Part shown: positions 37,147 through 47,400 of the stretch, in pieces | Numbering within the stretch: position 1 is the stretch's first letter | Layout: each line of letters opens with the position of its first letter | From: Chryseobacterium sp. ZHDP1 | Lineage (GTDB): Bacteria > Bacteroidota > Bacteroidia > Flavobacteriales > Weeksellaceae | Assembly (NCBI RefSeq): GCF_018603435.1 | Contig: NZ_CP075682.1 | Location: 2,418,001-2,482,000, forward strand | Reading direction: 5' to 3' | DNA: 64,000 nt | Notes under the pieces: generated by a model | Told to the model about the DNA's origin: nothing | What the model saw: only the letters and a program-made list of their open reading frames with translations | The model's database searches: none | Position numbers and translations under genes: made by a program

Positions 37147-37836
37147 CTAAACGAAACAATAATTAATTAACTTTCCGATTTCTCTACTATGATGATGTAT
37201 AAAAAAATGATTTCCTTCAAAGATCAAATAATTAAAAGAAGAATTTGTAAAATTTTCCCAATTCCTGATCCTTGCAGATAAGTTTTCTTCACTTCCCATT
37301 ATTGCATAAATAGGTGTTTGAATAATCTTATTCTTTTCATACTGCCGATCTTTTTCAACACATTCAAAATCAGCTCTCATGATAGTGGAAAAAAATGCAA
37401 ATGTCTCCTGATTTTCAATAATTTCATCGGGAACTCCTCCTAACTCTGCAATTCTTTTTTTAAAGGTTTCATCATCCAAATTATACCGAAGAGAAAAACT
37501 ATGGTCTTCTAAAGGTCCCGGGTTTCCAGACACGATCAGATAATTTGGTGCATCATTTTCTTTCTCCAACATTTCGGTTACTGAGAATCCTAATATTGCC
37601 CCCATACTATGCCCATAAATTACATAAGGCTTACCATTTCTTTTGTCCTTTATCTGTAAAAACAGATCCTGTATTGCTTCTTCTTTATCTCTAATAAGGT
37701 TTTCTTCAAACCGAGCTCCTCTGCCCGGTAGCTCAATCGGGATAAACTCAATATCTGATTTTAGTTTGCTCTGTAAGAAATTATAAGAATATTTATTGCC
37801 ACCTGCAAAGTGTAACAAAAAAAGTTGTTTATTCAT
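37147..37836 (-). CDS. Type II (editing) thioesterase
   Basis: A 229-residue alpha/beta-hydrolase thioesterase that removes wrong or stalled groups from carrier proteins. The N-terminal 'LFLLHFAGGNKYSYNF' carries the conserved Phe-x-x-Gly-Gly-like entry. The nucleophile Ser is in 'VIYGHSMGAILGF' (about residue 77) and His is near the end, in 'EGNHFFIHHHS'. Length and stand-alone arrangement match type II rather than chain-releasing TE domains, although it could do both here because no NRPS carries one. Its ATG overlaps the stop codon of the glycosyltransferase gene (TAATG), so translation is coupled. Confidence 0.9.
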   Translation of the reverse strand: MNKQLFLLHFAGGNKYSYNFLQSKLKSDIEFIPIELPGRGARFEENLIRDKEEAIQDLFLQIKDKRNGKPYVIYGHSMGAILGFSVTEMLEKENDAPNYLIVSGNPGPLEDHSFSLRYNLDDETFKKRIAELGGVPDEIIENQETFAFFSTIMRADFECVEKDRQYEKNKIIQTPIYAIMGSEENLSARIRNWENFTNSSFNYLIFEGNHFFIHHHSREIGKLINYCFV

Positions 37837-39074
37837 TATTTCGTTGTTAATTTTTCGTTGTTAAGGTTGATCCACATATCATTTTCCGATGCTTTTTCAA
37901 AACTAGATTTCATTTTAGATAAGCCGTCTTTTATCTCAGTATCATTCTGAAGCTGCTTAATTGTGAAAATAATTTCGTGATTATTTAAAGCAGAAACATC
38001 CATTTTAATTCCTAGTTTATGGATAACTATCCGGTCTGCATTTTCAAATTGATCAAGGCCTAATGGAATAACAATCATAGGAATTTCATTCATTATACAT
38101 TCTTTAACGCCTCCCATCCCTCCATGTATAATAGCCAGATCAGAATATTCAAGCATGGTCATTTGAGGAAGCCATTTATGAATCCTTATGGTATCCGATT
38201 CATGAGATTTATAGTCTTCAAAAAGATTTCCGACAGATATATTAAGAATATGATTTTTCATTGCTTCCTGCTGAAAAGAGCCAATAACCATTTGCAAAAT
38301 TTTTTGAGTTTTTTCTTTATCTATTTGCTCTGCCCAAGAACCTAAGGAACAATAAACTATCGTTTTTTTTGATTTCCTTTGTTCAAAAAGTTCATTCTCT
38401 AGCTTTTGAATATCATAATCTGAGTGAAATATATTCTGCTCAGGTATACAGGCTCCTATATAAAAATCATTTTCTTTTATGCTTGCATCTTCTATTAAAA
38501 AGTCTTCTGAAGCTGGAACTACATTATAGAAGTTTTCAAAAACAGACAGCATATCATTCAAAGAATTCATGGTGTATCCTTGGCTAATGATAAGATCAAT
38601 TAGAAGATTAGTGGCTTCAAGATTACTATCATCCATCAGCATATTGATACTCCATTCTTTAATCTTGTCTGTTAATGATTTTTTACTGAGGTCATTATCT
38701 ACTGGAAAATGACAATATAACAGAAATGTCTTTATCTTGTATTTTAAATAGAAAGTGGCTGCTTCTATCGGATTATAAGCTGTAAAAATAATAGCTGATG
38801 GATTAAGCTTACTGATTAACCCATTAAGTTCCCCATTAATAATGGTCCGGATAACATCTGCATTAATTTTACCTGAGAGATAGGTACTATTTTTCGGATA
38901 ATAGTCTTCAAAAACAGTGGTAAACGGAAATGATGTTCCAGATATTATTTCTGTTACATCCGGTACACCGATATAATGAACATGAATTCCCTTTTGGCGA
39001 AGTTTTTCACTGATTCCTAGGGTAGGAATTATATTTCCTCTGAATGGATCAGTATAGACCAGTACTTTTTTCAT
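37836..39074 (-). CDS. GT1-type glycosyltransferase (MGT family)
   Basis: A 412-residue GT-B glycosyltransferase of the macrolide/UDP-glucuronosyl type. The N-terminal acceptor domain begins 'VLVYTDPFRGNIIPTLGISE', and the C-terminal nucleotide-sugar site is 'AIIHGGMGGVKECIMNEIPM' followed by 'VIPLGLDQFENADRI' (about residues 313-350), the conserved donor-binding signature. It is not a membrane protein. The gene sits between the TonB receptor and the thioesterase in the NRPS operon. This points to sugar transfer onto the NRPS peptide, perhaps onto a beta-hydroxyl group made by the oxygenases; the sugar is unknown. Confidence 0.88.
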   Translation of the reverse strand: MKKVLVYTDPFRGNIIPTLGISEKLRQKGIHVHYIGVPDVTEIISGTSFPFTTVFEDYYPKNSTYLSGKINADVIRTIINGELNGLISKLNPSAIIFTAYNPIEAATFYLKYKIKTFLLYCHFPVDNDLSKKSLTDKIKEWSINMLMDDSNLEATNLLIDLIISQGYTMNSLNDMLSVFENFYNVVPASEDFLIEDASIKENDFYIGACIPEQNIFHSDYDIQKLENELFEQRKSKKTIVYCSLGSWAEQIDKEKTQKILQMVIGSFQQEAMKNHILNISVGNLFEDYKSHESDTIRIHKWLPQMTMLEYSDLAIIHGGMGGVKECIMNEIPMIVIPLGLDQFENADRIVIHKLGIKMDVSALNNHEIIFTIKQLQNDTEIKDGLSKMKSSFEKASENDMWINLNNEKLTTK

Positions 39075-39099
39075 AAAGCGTATCAGTTATTTTTTAAGA

Positions 39100-41478
39100 T
39101 TATCTGCTTCGTCCTATTTCATCTTCATTACCAAACCCTCTTTCTTCTTTGGAAATTTTATCATTTCCGAATGTGTAGTTTACAGAAAGTCTGAAAAATC
39201 TGTTATTGCTATAAGATACATAAGTTTGTACAATCCCGTTCAGTTCTGAGGTCATCATGCGCGGACTGGAATTAAATATATCATAAACCGCAAAGCTTAG
39301 ATTTAATCCTTTATATGGCGTTTTATAAGAGATGGCAGCATCAAGTGAGTTCCCTTTCGAATAATGATAGGCATTCCTGTTGTATGGCGAACCATACCAA
39401 AAATTCAGATCTGCAGTCAACGTTTTTGAATGGTTCAAATTAAAAGAATTGTTAAGCGATCCAAAAAACTCCAATCCGTTTCTCATCAGCAGATTATAGT
39501 CTTTAATATTATGCGAATAAGAATAGTTCATGAAAAGAGTTACATACGTTTTCCACCAGGAAAATGTTTTGAATTCATATGATTCTGTAAGAGAATATCC
39601 ATAACTGCGATAATAATTATCATATGTGGAAATAAGTTCTTTAGTAGCTTCATTTGACTTAAAAATTACATCAAAAGCATTGGAGTTTATATTAAATGTC
39701 ATTTTTGAAGTAAGATTTCTGTAAGTGTGGGATAATTCCACATTATCAACATAAGAAGGTTTTAAATAAGGATTTCCCATTGAGGAAGCCTGACTGTTCA
39801 TGTAGAAACGTGAAGGATTAAGCTGTCCATATGATGGTCTTTGTATTCTTCGTGCATAACTCAGCACCAAGTTGTTTTTATTATTTATATCGTATTTAAC
39901 GAATAAGGAAGGAAAAAGCTGAAAATACTTATTGTAATCAGTTTGATTAATCAAAACAGAATACCCTTTTGTCTGGGTATATTCTGCTCTTAAACCTGCC
40001 TGTAACTCCCACTTATCGGACAGTTTTCTTGTCCCACTGATATATAAAGCCTGAATATCCTCGTTAAATTTGAACTGATTTGACTGAAGGGCTGCATTGG
40101 CTAACAAATCATAATTATTAAGCTGATATCTTGTATTGGTAAAAGTGAGCTTCCCTCCATAGGAAAAGTTGACTGCCCTTCCTGGATGGTCAATATCAAA
40201 CTTTACACTATAATTATTGATAATCTGGTCAGAAATGGCCCGGTTGAAGAAATTCACTCCTTCAAAATTATTCCCTGTATCATATTTATTAGAAAGTATT
40301 ATATTTCCTTTATCAGTATTGTAACTCAGATAATCTAGATCTATATTAAGCTTTCTACCAATAGTATCTAGTTTCTGGTCCAAATGGAAATTTAATAGAT
40401 GATTATTATTTTCATCATGAGTATGACCATCTCCGTTTAAAAAATATTTAGGTATTAAATTGCTGTTGGCGACTGTTGTATTTAAATGATCATCAACATA
40501 ATTATTGTTTACAGCTCCTAAATACTGTACTCCAAATTTGGTTTTTGAACTAAGCTCATAATCGATTAAAAACCTTCCCGAAAGCTGATTATAGTTCCAT
40601 TTTTGTCCAGAATCAGTAAGATATGGTTCCGAGAAATATGTGTCTAAACGTTGATTTACAAATATATCCCCGTAATCATACCGTAAATTGAATAAAAAAC
40701 TAATTTTATTTTTCTGATAAGTAAAACTGTTGCTTGCTGCTCTAAGGACATATTTTGCTTTTGCAACATCTTGGGAAAGTGTCATATTATTACTCCAAGA
40801 ATTATTTTTTGCTTTCTTAAGAACTAAATTAATTATTCCACTGTTTCCTTCTGCTTCGTAACGTGCAGAGGGATTGCTAATAACCTCTACCGATTTGATG
40901 TTTTCGCTGGGGATTGATTTAAGGAAATTTTTTATATCATCTCCACTCAGATTAATCATTCTGCCATCAATCATTACTTTTACAGCATCTCTTCCTAACA
41001 TAGCAATCTGGTCATTTTTCAAAACCAGTCCTGGAACCATTTTTAAAGATTCAAAAATATTTCCTTTATTCGCAAGCGCATTATTTTCGATATTAAATAC
41101 CACTCTGTCAATTTTCTGAACCGCCATTTTTGGAGAGGATGTCAGTCTTACTTCTTCAATCATTTTAGATAAAGACTGTAATTCTATATCTGCTGTTTTC
41201 ATATTAGAATCAACATTAATTACTTTTTCAAAATACTTATATTCAGAATCACGTATAACCATATTATAAGTACCTTTTACAAGTTCGGTAACAAAGCTGC
41301 CATTCTCATTAGTAATTACTTTTTTATCTTTATCATGACTTTTGTTCGAAAAAAAAATTTCTATGTTTTTTATCGGCTCTTTTTCTTTATTTAAAACTCT
41401 ACCTTCTATTTTGTATTGAGAATAAAAAAATAATGGCATACAAAGAGTTAAGAGATATAACAGTTTAGAATTTTTCAT
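39100..41478 (-). CDS. TonB-dependent receptor, outer-membrane beta-barrel type
   Basis: A 792-residue outer-membrane protein. A signal peptide (about residues 1-20, 'CMPLFFYSQ') is followed by a carboxypeptidase-like regulatory domain ('KIEGRVLNKEKEPIKNIEIF' to 'YKYFEKVINVDS'), a plug domain (about 115-220, 'GRDAVKVMIDGRMINLSGDD' and 'VISNPSARYEAEGNSGIINL') and a C-terminal 22-strand barrel. This is the OMP_b-brl_3-type barrel rather than a SusC; no SusD is nearby. I start at the second Met (41478), where the signal peptide begins; the alternative is 41484. Its place between NRPS and glycosyltransferase genes suggests that it moves the product, or its metal complex, across the outer membrane. 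Confidence 0.88.
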   Translation of the reverse strand: MKNSKLLYLLTLCMPLFFYSQYKIEGRVLNKEKEPIKNIEIFFSNKSHDKDKKVITNENGSFVTELVKGTYNMVIRDSEYKYFEKVINVDSNMKTADIELQSLSKMIEEVRLTSSPKMAVQKIDRVVFNIENNALANKGNIFESLKMVPGLVLKNDQIAMLGRDAVKVMIDGRMINLSGDDIKNFLKSIPSENIKSVEVISNPSARYEAEGNSGIINLVLKKAKNNSWSNNMTLSQDVAKAKYVLRAASNSFTYQKNKISFLFNLRYDYGDIFVNQRLDTYFSEPYLTDSGQKWNYNQLSGRFLIDYELSSKTKFGVQYLGAVNNNYVDDHLNTTVANSNLIPKYFLNGDGHTHDENNNHLLNFHLDQKLDTIGRKLNIDLDYLSYNTDKGNIILSNKYDTGNNFEGVNFFNRAISDQIINNYSVKFDIDHPGRAVNFSYGGKLTFTNTRYQLNNYDLLANAALQSNQFKFNEDIQALYISGTRKLSDKWELQAGLRAEYTQTKGYSVLINQTDYNKYFQLFPSLFVKYDINNKNNLVLSYARRIQRPSYGQLNPSRFYMNSQASSMGNPYLKPSYVDNVELSHTYRNLTSKMTFNINSNAFDVIFKSNEATKELISTYDNYYRSYGYSLTESYEFKTFSWWKTYVTLFMNYSYSHNIKDYNLLMRNGLEFFGSLNNSFNLNHSKTLTADLNFWYGSPYNRNAYHYSKGNSLDAAISYKTPYKGLNLSFAVYDIFNSSPRMMTSELNGIVQTYVSYSNNRFFRLSVNYTFGNDKISKEERGFGNEDEIGRSR

Positions 41479-41495
41479 ATACATAGTGTAAGTGA

Positions 41496-44400
41496 CTATT
41501 GTGTTTTTATAAAATTTAAGAATTCCTGAATATATTTTGAGAAATTGATTGCTTTCCCAGATATAGGATATGATAGGTGAAGCAGAACTCCATTAGAATA
41601 TTCAAAGACTTTGAAGTTAAGCCCATCAAAATCGGTTATTGGCATTTCATATTCAATAAAGCCTTTATGCTCCTTTGCTTCGCCGCTTTGATTAAAATAA
41701 TTATATATTGCTAAAATATTGCTTTCGAGTTCTTTATTTTTCATTACTTGTATCTCTTTCCTGATTACTTCGTAAGGAATTTTTTGTGTTGTTCTAGCCT
41801 CTATCATTCCTCCATAATTTTTCAGTATTTCCGGAATTGAATAAGTATTAAAATCAGGATATGATAAAATGATTAAATTAGTTAAAACCCCCAGTATTTT
41901 TTCATATTCTGAATTTTCTCTGTTATTGCTTGTAACCCCATAAAATCTTCTGCTTTGATCATTATAGCTGTTAATGAGTTTCAAAAAGATGGATAAGCAA
42001 AATGCATTGAACGGCAGTAATGTTTTTTGAGATATTTTTTGAAAAATTGCAAAATCTTCGCCCGTAATAAAAAACTCCTTAATCGTGAAATTCTGATAAT
42101 AAACAATATCCGACCCCTCTTTCGTACTATGATGATATAATGGTGTTTTTAATATTTCTTGAATCTGTTTATCTTTTAATGTTAATCCTTCGTGTGATTT
42201 CAGAAAGCTTTCCTGAGAATCAATAAAATTAAAATGATGAGGATGTACCGCAATATCATTTCCGGTATTGAAATAATTCTCTAATGCTTTTTTAAGATAT
42301 TTCGCCGTGTAATCATCTGATAATGAATGATGTAAACCAAAAAATACTGAAGCTATGCATGGGTCTTTATCCTCAGTTTTAATAATAAACACCCTGATAA
42401 GTTCTCCGTCCAGTACGTTGTATGGACTGAGCATCATTTCCTTACCAATTCTCTCAATTTCTTTTTCAGATTTCTTCTGTATATTTTCCGTTCGAATTTT
42501 TATTACAATTTCTTTTTCAGATAAATAGCGCTGAATATAAAAATCTCCTTCTTTTTCATATTTTGTCATTAAAAAAGGAAAACTGGAAATTGATTTTCTA
42601 AGCTTATTTTCAAAATGCTTATCATTAAATTGATCTATTTTTATATTAAAACTAACTGATGAATATGGGTTTCTAAACAAATAATACTGATTAGGCGATA
42701 CAGGTATAGCATCCCCATATGCCCAGTCTTTATTTTCACTTTCATTCACTATATTTTTAATATTTCTTTCAAATAGAGCACATAATTTTTCAATTGATTC
42801 CGGTGTAAATACCTCATCAGAATAACGAAAATTTATATTCATAACTCCATTCACAGTCATCCCGGAAATATCTATCAAAATATCTGTAGATAAATTTTCC
42901 GAAGGGACAGCCTGACCAATATTTTCTGACGAAAGCTGAAAATGAGAAATATTTTTTTCGGCATCATTTGCTTTGATATCATTAAAATCTCCAAGATAAT
43001 TAAACTGTATCAAGGCTTTTGAACCAGAAATAATACTTTTTGTAAGATAATAAAGAACTCCATAACCAATCCCTTTTTTAGGAATACGGCGTAAACTTTC
43101 TTTTACGCTTTCTATCACAGGGCGGCTTTCATTGCTAATATCCAGTGAAAAAGGGTACATACTGGTAAACCATCCTATTGTACGGCTGATATCTGTGCCT
43201 GAAGAAATCTCTTCTCTTCCGTGCCCTTCCATCAGAATCTTGGTTTTAGTAATTCCAAACTGTACCTTTAATGATAAAGCCAGCCCGGCAAGCAGAAGAT
43301 CATTGATTTCTGCTCCGTATTTTTTACCTGCTTTTGTATACAAAAGCTTTGTTGACTCTTCATTTAAGCTAAAACCTGCATTCCTGTTCAGTGTATACTT
43401 TCCTTCTCCACTATAATTATAATCTGTAGAAATAGCTGGATACATTTCCGATTCTATACTGTTCCAATACTCATTTTCTTCCGAAAGAGATTTACTCGTT
43501 GAATATTCTTGCAAAACATGACCCCATTTCTGGAAAGAATGTGTTTTAGCGGGAAAGTTATAATGAGTCCCGGAAATACCTGAATGATACAGATTATTAA
43601 GATCTTCCAGCAAGATACGCCATGAAACTCCGTCAACTACCAAATGATGAAGAATCAAAATCAGTCTGTCACCATCTCTCATGGAAACATGCCCAACATG
43701 GAACAAAATTCCTGAAGTGATATCAATGCTGCTCTGTAGCTCTTCTCCTATCTTCTGCAAACCTTCAAGTTCTTCAGATTCGGACATGCCTGTTCTTAAA
43801 TCAAAATATTCATATCGATAATGTTTAGCTGAGGTATCAGCATTGAACTGGCTCCATTTTCCTTCTTCATTAGTGTATACCATTCTCAGTGCATCATGAT
43901 GATTTACCAAACGTTCTACAGAACTATTGATAACAGACCCGGAAAGTCTGTCATCGCTTTTTAACAGTATGGACTGATTGTAATAGTTCTTATTGACAAT
44001 TTCATTATTTTCAAAAAAATGCTTCTGAATAGGGGTCAGAACAACGTTTCCTGCTACAGCAGACTGATCAACAGGGATAACATGAGCTGTTATAAAATCG
44101 GATAATTCCTCTAAAACCGGATGTTGCAGTATATGCATTACCTTAAGGGTGTATCCGTACTTACGTAACTTTGATACGATCTGAATCGATTTGATAGAGT
44201 CTCCACCCAGATTATAAAAATTATCCTTGATACTTATCGATTTTTGATTCAGCACCTGTTCACATACCTCTACCAAAATACGCTGTTCTTCTGTAACCGG
44301 AGCTACATATTCGTTCTTTATCAGATCTTTTGACAGTACATCAGGAAGATTCTTGCGGTCAACTTTTCCGTTATGTGTTAAAGGAATACTTTCCAATTCA

Positions 44401-47400
44401 ACGTAAAAACCGGGAAGCATATACTGGGGCAGCTTGGTTTCTAAATATTGAGATAATTTCTGCTTATCTATCATCGAATCACTTACATAATAAGCTACAA
44501 GGTTCTTCTCACCCTCATATTCTTTTACTTCCACCACGACACTTCGGATCGAGTTACTGTAAGACAGTATATGACTCTCAATCTCACCCAGCTCAATTCT
44601 ATATCCCCTTATTTTTACCTGATGGTCAATTCTTCCCAGGTATTCTATACTTCCATCAGGAAGCCATCGTCCAAGGTCTCCTGTACGATACATCTTAGTT
44701 CCGGCAACAAATGGATTCGATATAAATTTTTCCTCAGTAAGATCAGAAAGATTCAAATATCCGCGAGCCAAACCTGCTCCCGCAATATATAACTCACCAA
44801 TTACTCCTTCAGGTATCGGCTGATGATGATCATCTAAAATATAAACCTGAGTATTGGAAATAGGCCTACCAATAGAAAAATGGCATTCTTTATCAAACCT
44901 TAGCTCAACCGAAGTCACCGTTGTTTCAGTAGGGCCGTATTCATTATAGAAACGGCATATGGAACTCCAGGATTCCGCTAACTCCCTGCTACAGACGTCT
45001 CCTCCTGCAATTACTCTTTTTAAAGAAAATCCTTCATCAGGCTTTACCTCTCTTATTACAGCAGGAACCGCATGAAAATGGGTAATCTTATTTTCTTTTA
45101 AAAATACGGTTAAAGAATGATAATCAATAAGCTGTACTTTTGAAATAAGATAAAGCGCTGCTCCGTTTAGAAGAGCAAGGAATATCTGTTCCACAGATGC
45201 ATCAAAGGCATAATTGGAAAACTGAAGAATTCTTTCTTTGTCATCAATTTGAAACTGATGAGACTGAGCGCTTATAAGATTGATTACGCTTCTGTTTTCA
45301 ATCATGACTCCTTTAGGATTTCCTGTAGTTCCTGAAGTATAGATAATATAAGCCAAATTATCAGGTTTTGTAACACAGTCAAGATTGATGGCTGAATAAT
45401 TATCTTTTACCTTTTCAAAATCTGAGAACAACGATTCGTCTATAACGACTTTTGCGCCCGTATCCTTAAGAATATAATCAATACGTTCCTGCGGATAATC
45501 AATATCAATAGGAACATACGCTCCTCCGGATTTTAAGATCCCCAGAATTGAGATGATCATTCTTTCACTTCGAGGAAGCTTGATACAAATCAGATCATCT
45601 GACTGAATGGCATACTGATCCCGAAGGTAATGCCCCAGCTGATTGGATAAGGCGTTCAGCTCAGCATAGTTAAGCTCTGTACCCTCATAAAAAACAGCGG
45701 CATTGTCCGGAGTCTTTTCTACCTGTTCTTCAAACAGATTCACCAGTGTTTTTTCTTCAGGATAAGAGGTACTTGTATTATTGAACGATTTCAGAATTTT
45801 TTCTCTTTCTCCGTCAACTAGATAATTTATTTCTGACAATGATATATCTGCTGAGGTTATAAAATGGCTCAGCACCTTCTTAAAATGGGAAACCAGATTG
45901 GTAACCCCTTCAGAATAAAATACCGATGAATTGTATCTGAACTCTATATGTAGACAGTCTTTATCCGGAGTAACAACAAAATTGAAATCATAATTGGAAT
46001 GGTCAAATGATTCTACATTTTCTGAAGCAAGCCCTGCAGTGGATGAAGATTCAGCATTTGCTTCTTCATTCTTTAAATAATTCTCAAAAACAATAATATT
46101 TTTAATGAGATCTTTGCCCAAAGGCGATAATAACTGAATCTGTGCCAAACTGTTAAAATGATAACCTGTACTCTGAATAGAGTCTTGGTGAACTTTTTCC
46201 AAAAGACTGCGAGGGGTATCTTCTTTACTCACTTTAATATGCACCGGAATTGTATTGATAAACAATCCTACCATATTCTCAATACCTTCTATCTCTGGCG
46301 GTCTTCCAGATACTACTGCTCCAAATACAACATCTTCCGTTCCGTTATAAGAGCTTAACAGGTATGACCATATGGCTTGAGCATAAGTGTTCAGTGTAAT
46401 TCCTAAATGCTTGCAAAACTGATTAACAGAAAGGAATTCTTCTTTTCCTATAATGAATTTTTCTGCAATGAAACGGGGCGTTTCCTCTTTTACCTGTTTT
46501 TCGAAAGGTAACGGACTTGGAGCATTGATTCCTTTAAGATAATTCTCCCAATAAGCCATTGCTTCTTCTTTATCAATTCTTGCTAACCATTTTATATAGG
46601 ATGAGTATCTATGCGGTTCCGGCAAATTAATTTCTATTCTCTGCTGCAGTGAACTTAAAATTATAGAAAAATCATTAATCAGAATTGCCAAACACCATCC
46701 GTCCATAATAATATGGTGATGACTCCAGATAAACTCAAATGCCCCATCAGGCAGCTCAACGACCATAAGACGCATCTGGGTAGGCTCATTAAGATTAAAG
46801 CCGCGCATAATATCACCCTGTCTAATATCATCTAAATCCGCTGCTGATTCCAAAATAAAATGCTTAAAGTCTACCCGGGCTTTTTTATGAACTATCTGAA
46901 GCGGAACATTACCATACCGATTGTCAAACGATGTACGAAGAATTGTATAGCGATTGACCAAAATACCGAAAGCTTTTTCTACCAATGATAGATCCAGATT
47001 AGGAGACTTGATCCTGTAGGAAGCCTGCATAAAATAGGCAGACCCTTTCGGATCAACAAACCAGTGGTAATACAATCCCTGCTGCATTGGTGAAAGCTCA
47101 TAGATATCTTCTACTGTATTTCCCCTGTTAAGATCACTGATGGTTTTAAAAGACAGTCCTTTATAGGTAAGATCAGAAGGAGTTAGTATTCTTTCTTCTC
47201 CATGTTCCATGATCAGGATACGAAGATGACGCTGATAAGACTCTGTTAATTTTTTAAGAGTAGATTCTGTAAATATTTTATCTGAGTAACGGATATCTAT
47301 ATTCATTGTTCCATGTACGGTCATCCCGGATACATCTAGCAAAATGTTTGATGACATATTTTCAGCGGGTACGGCTGCTCCTATATTTTCAGAAGAATAT

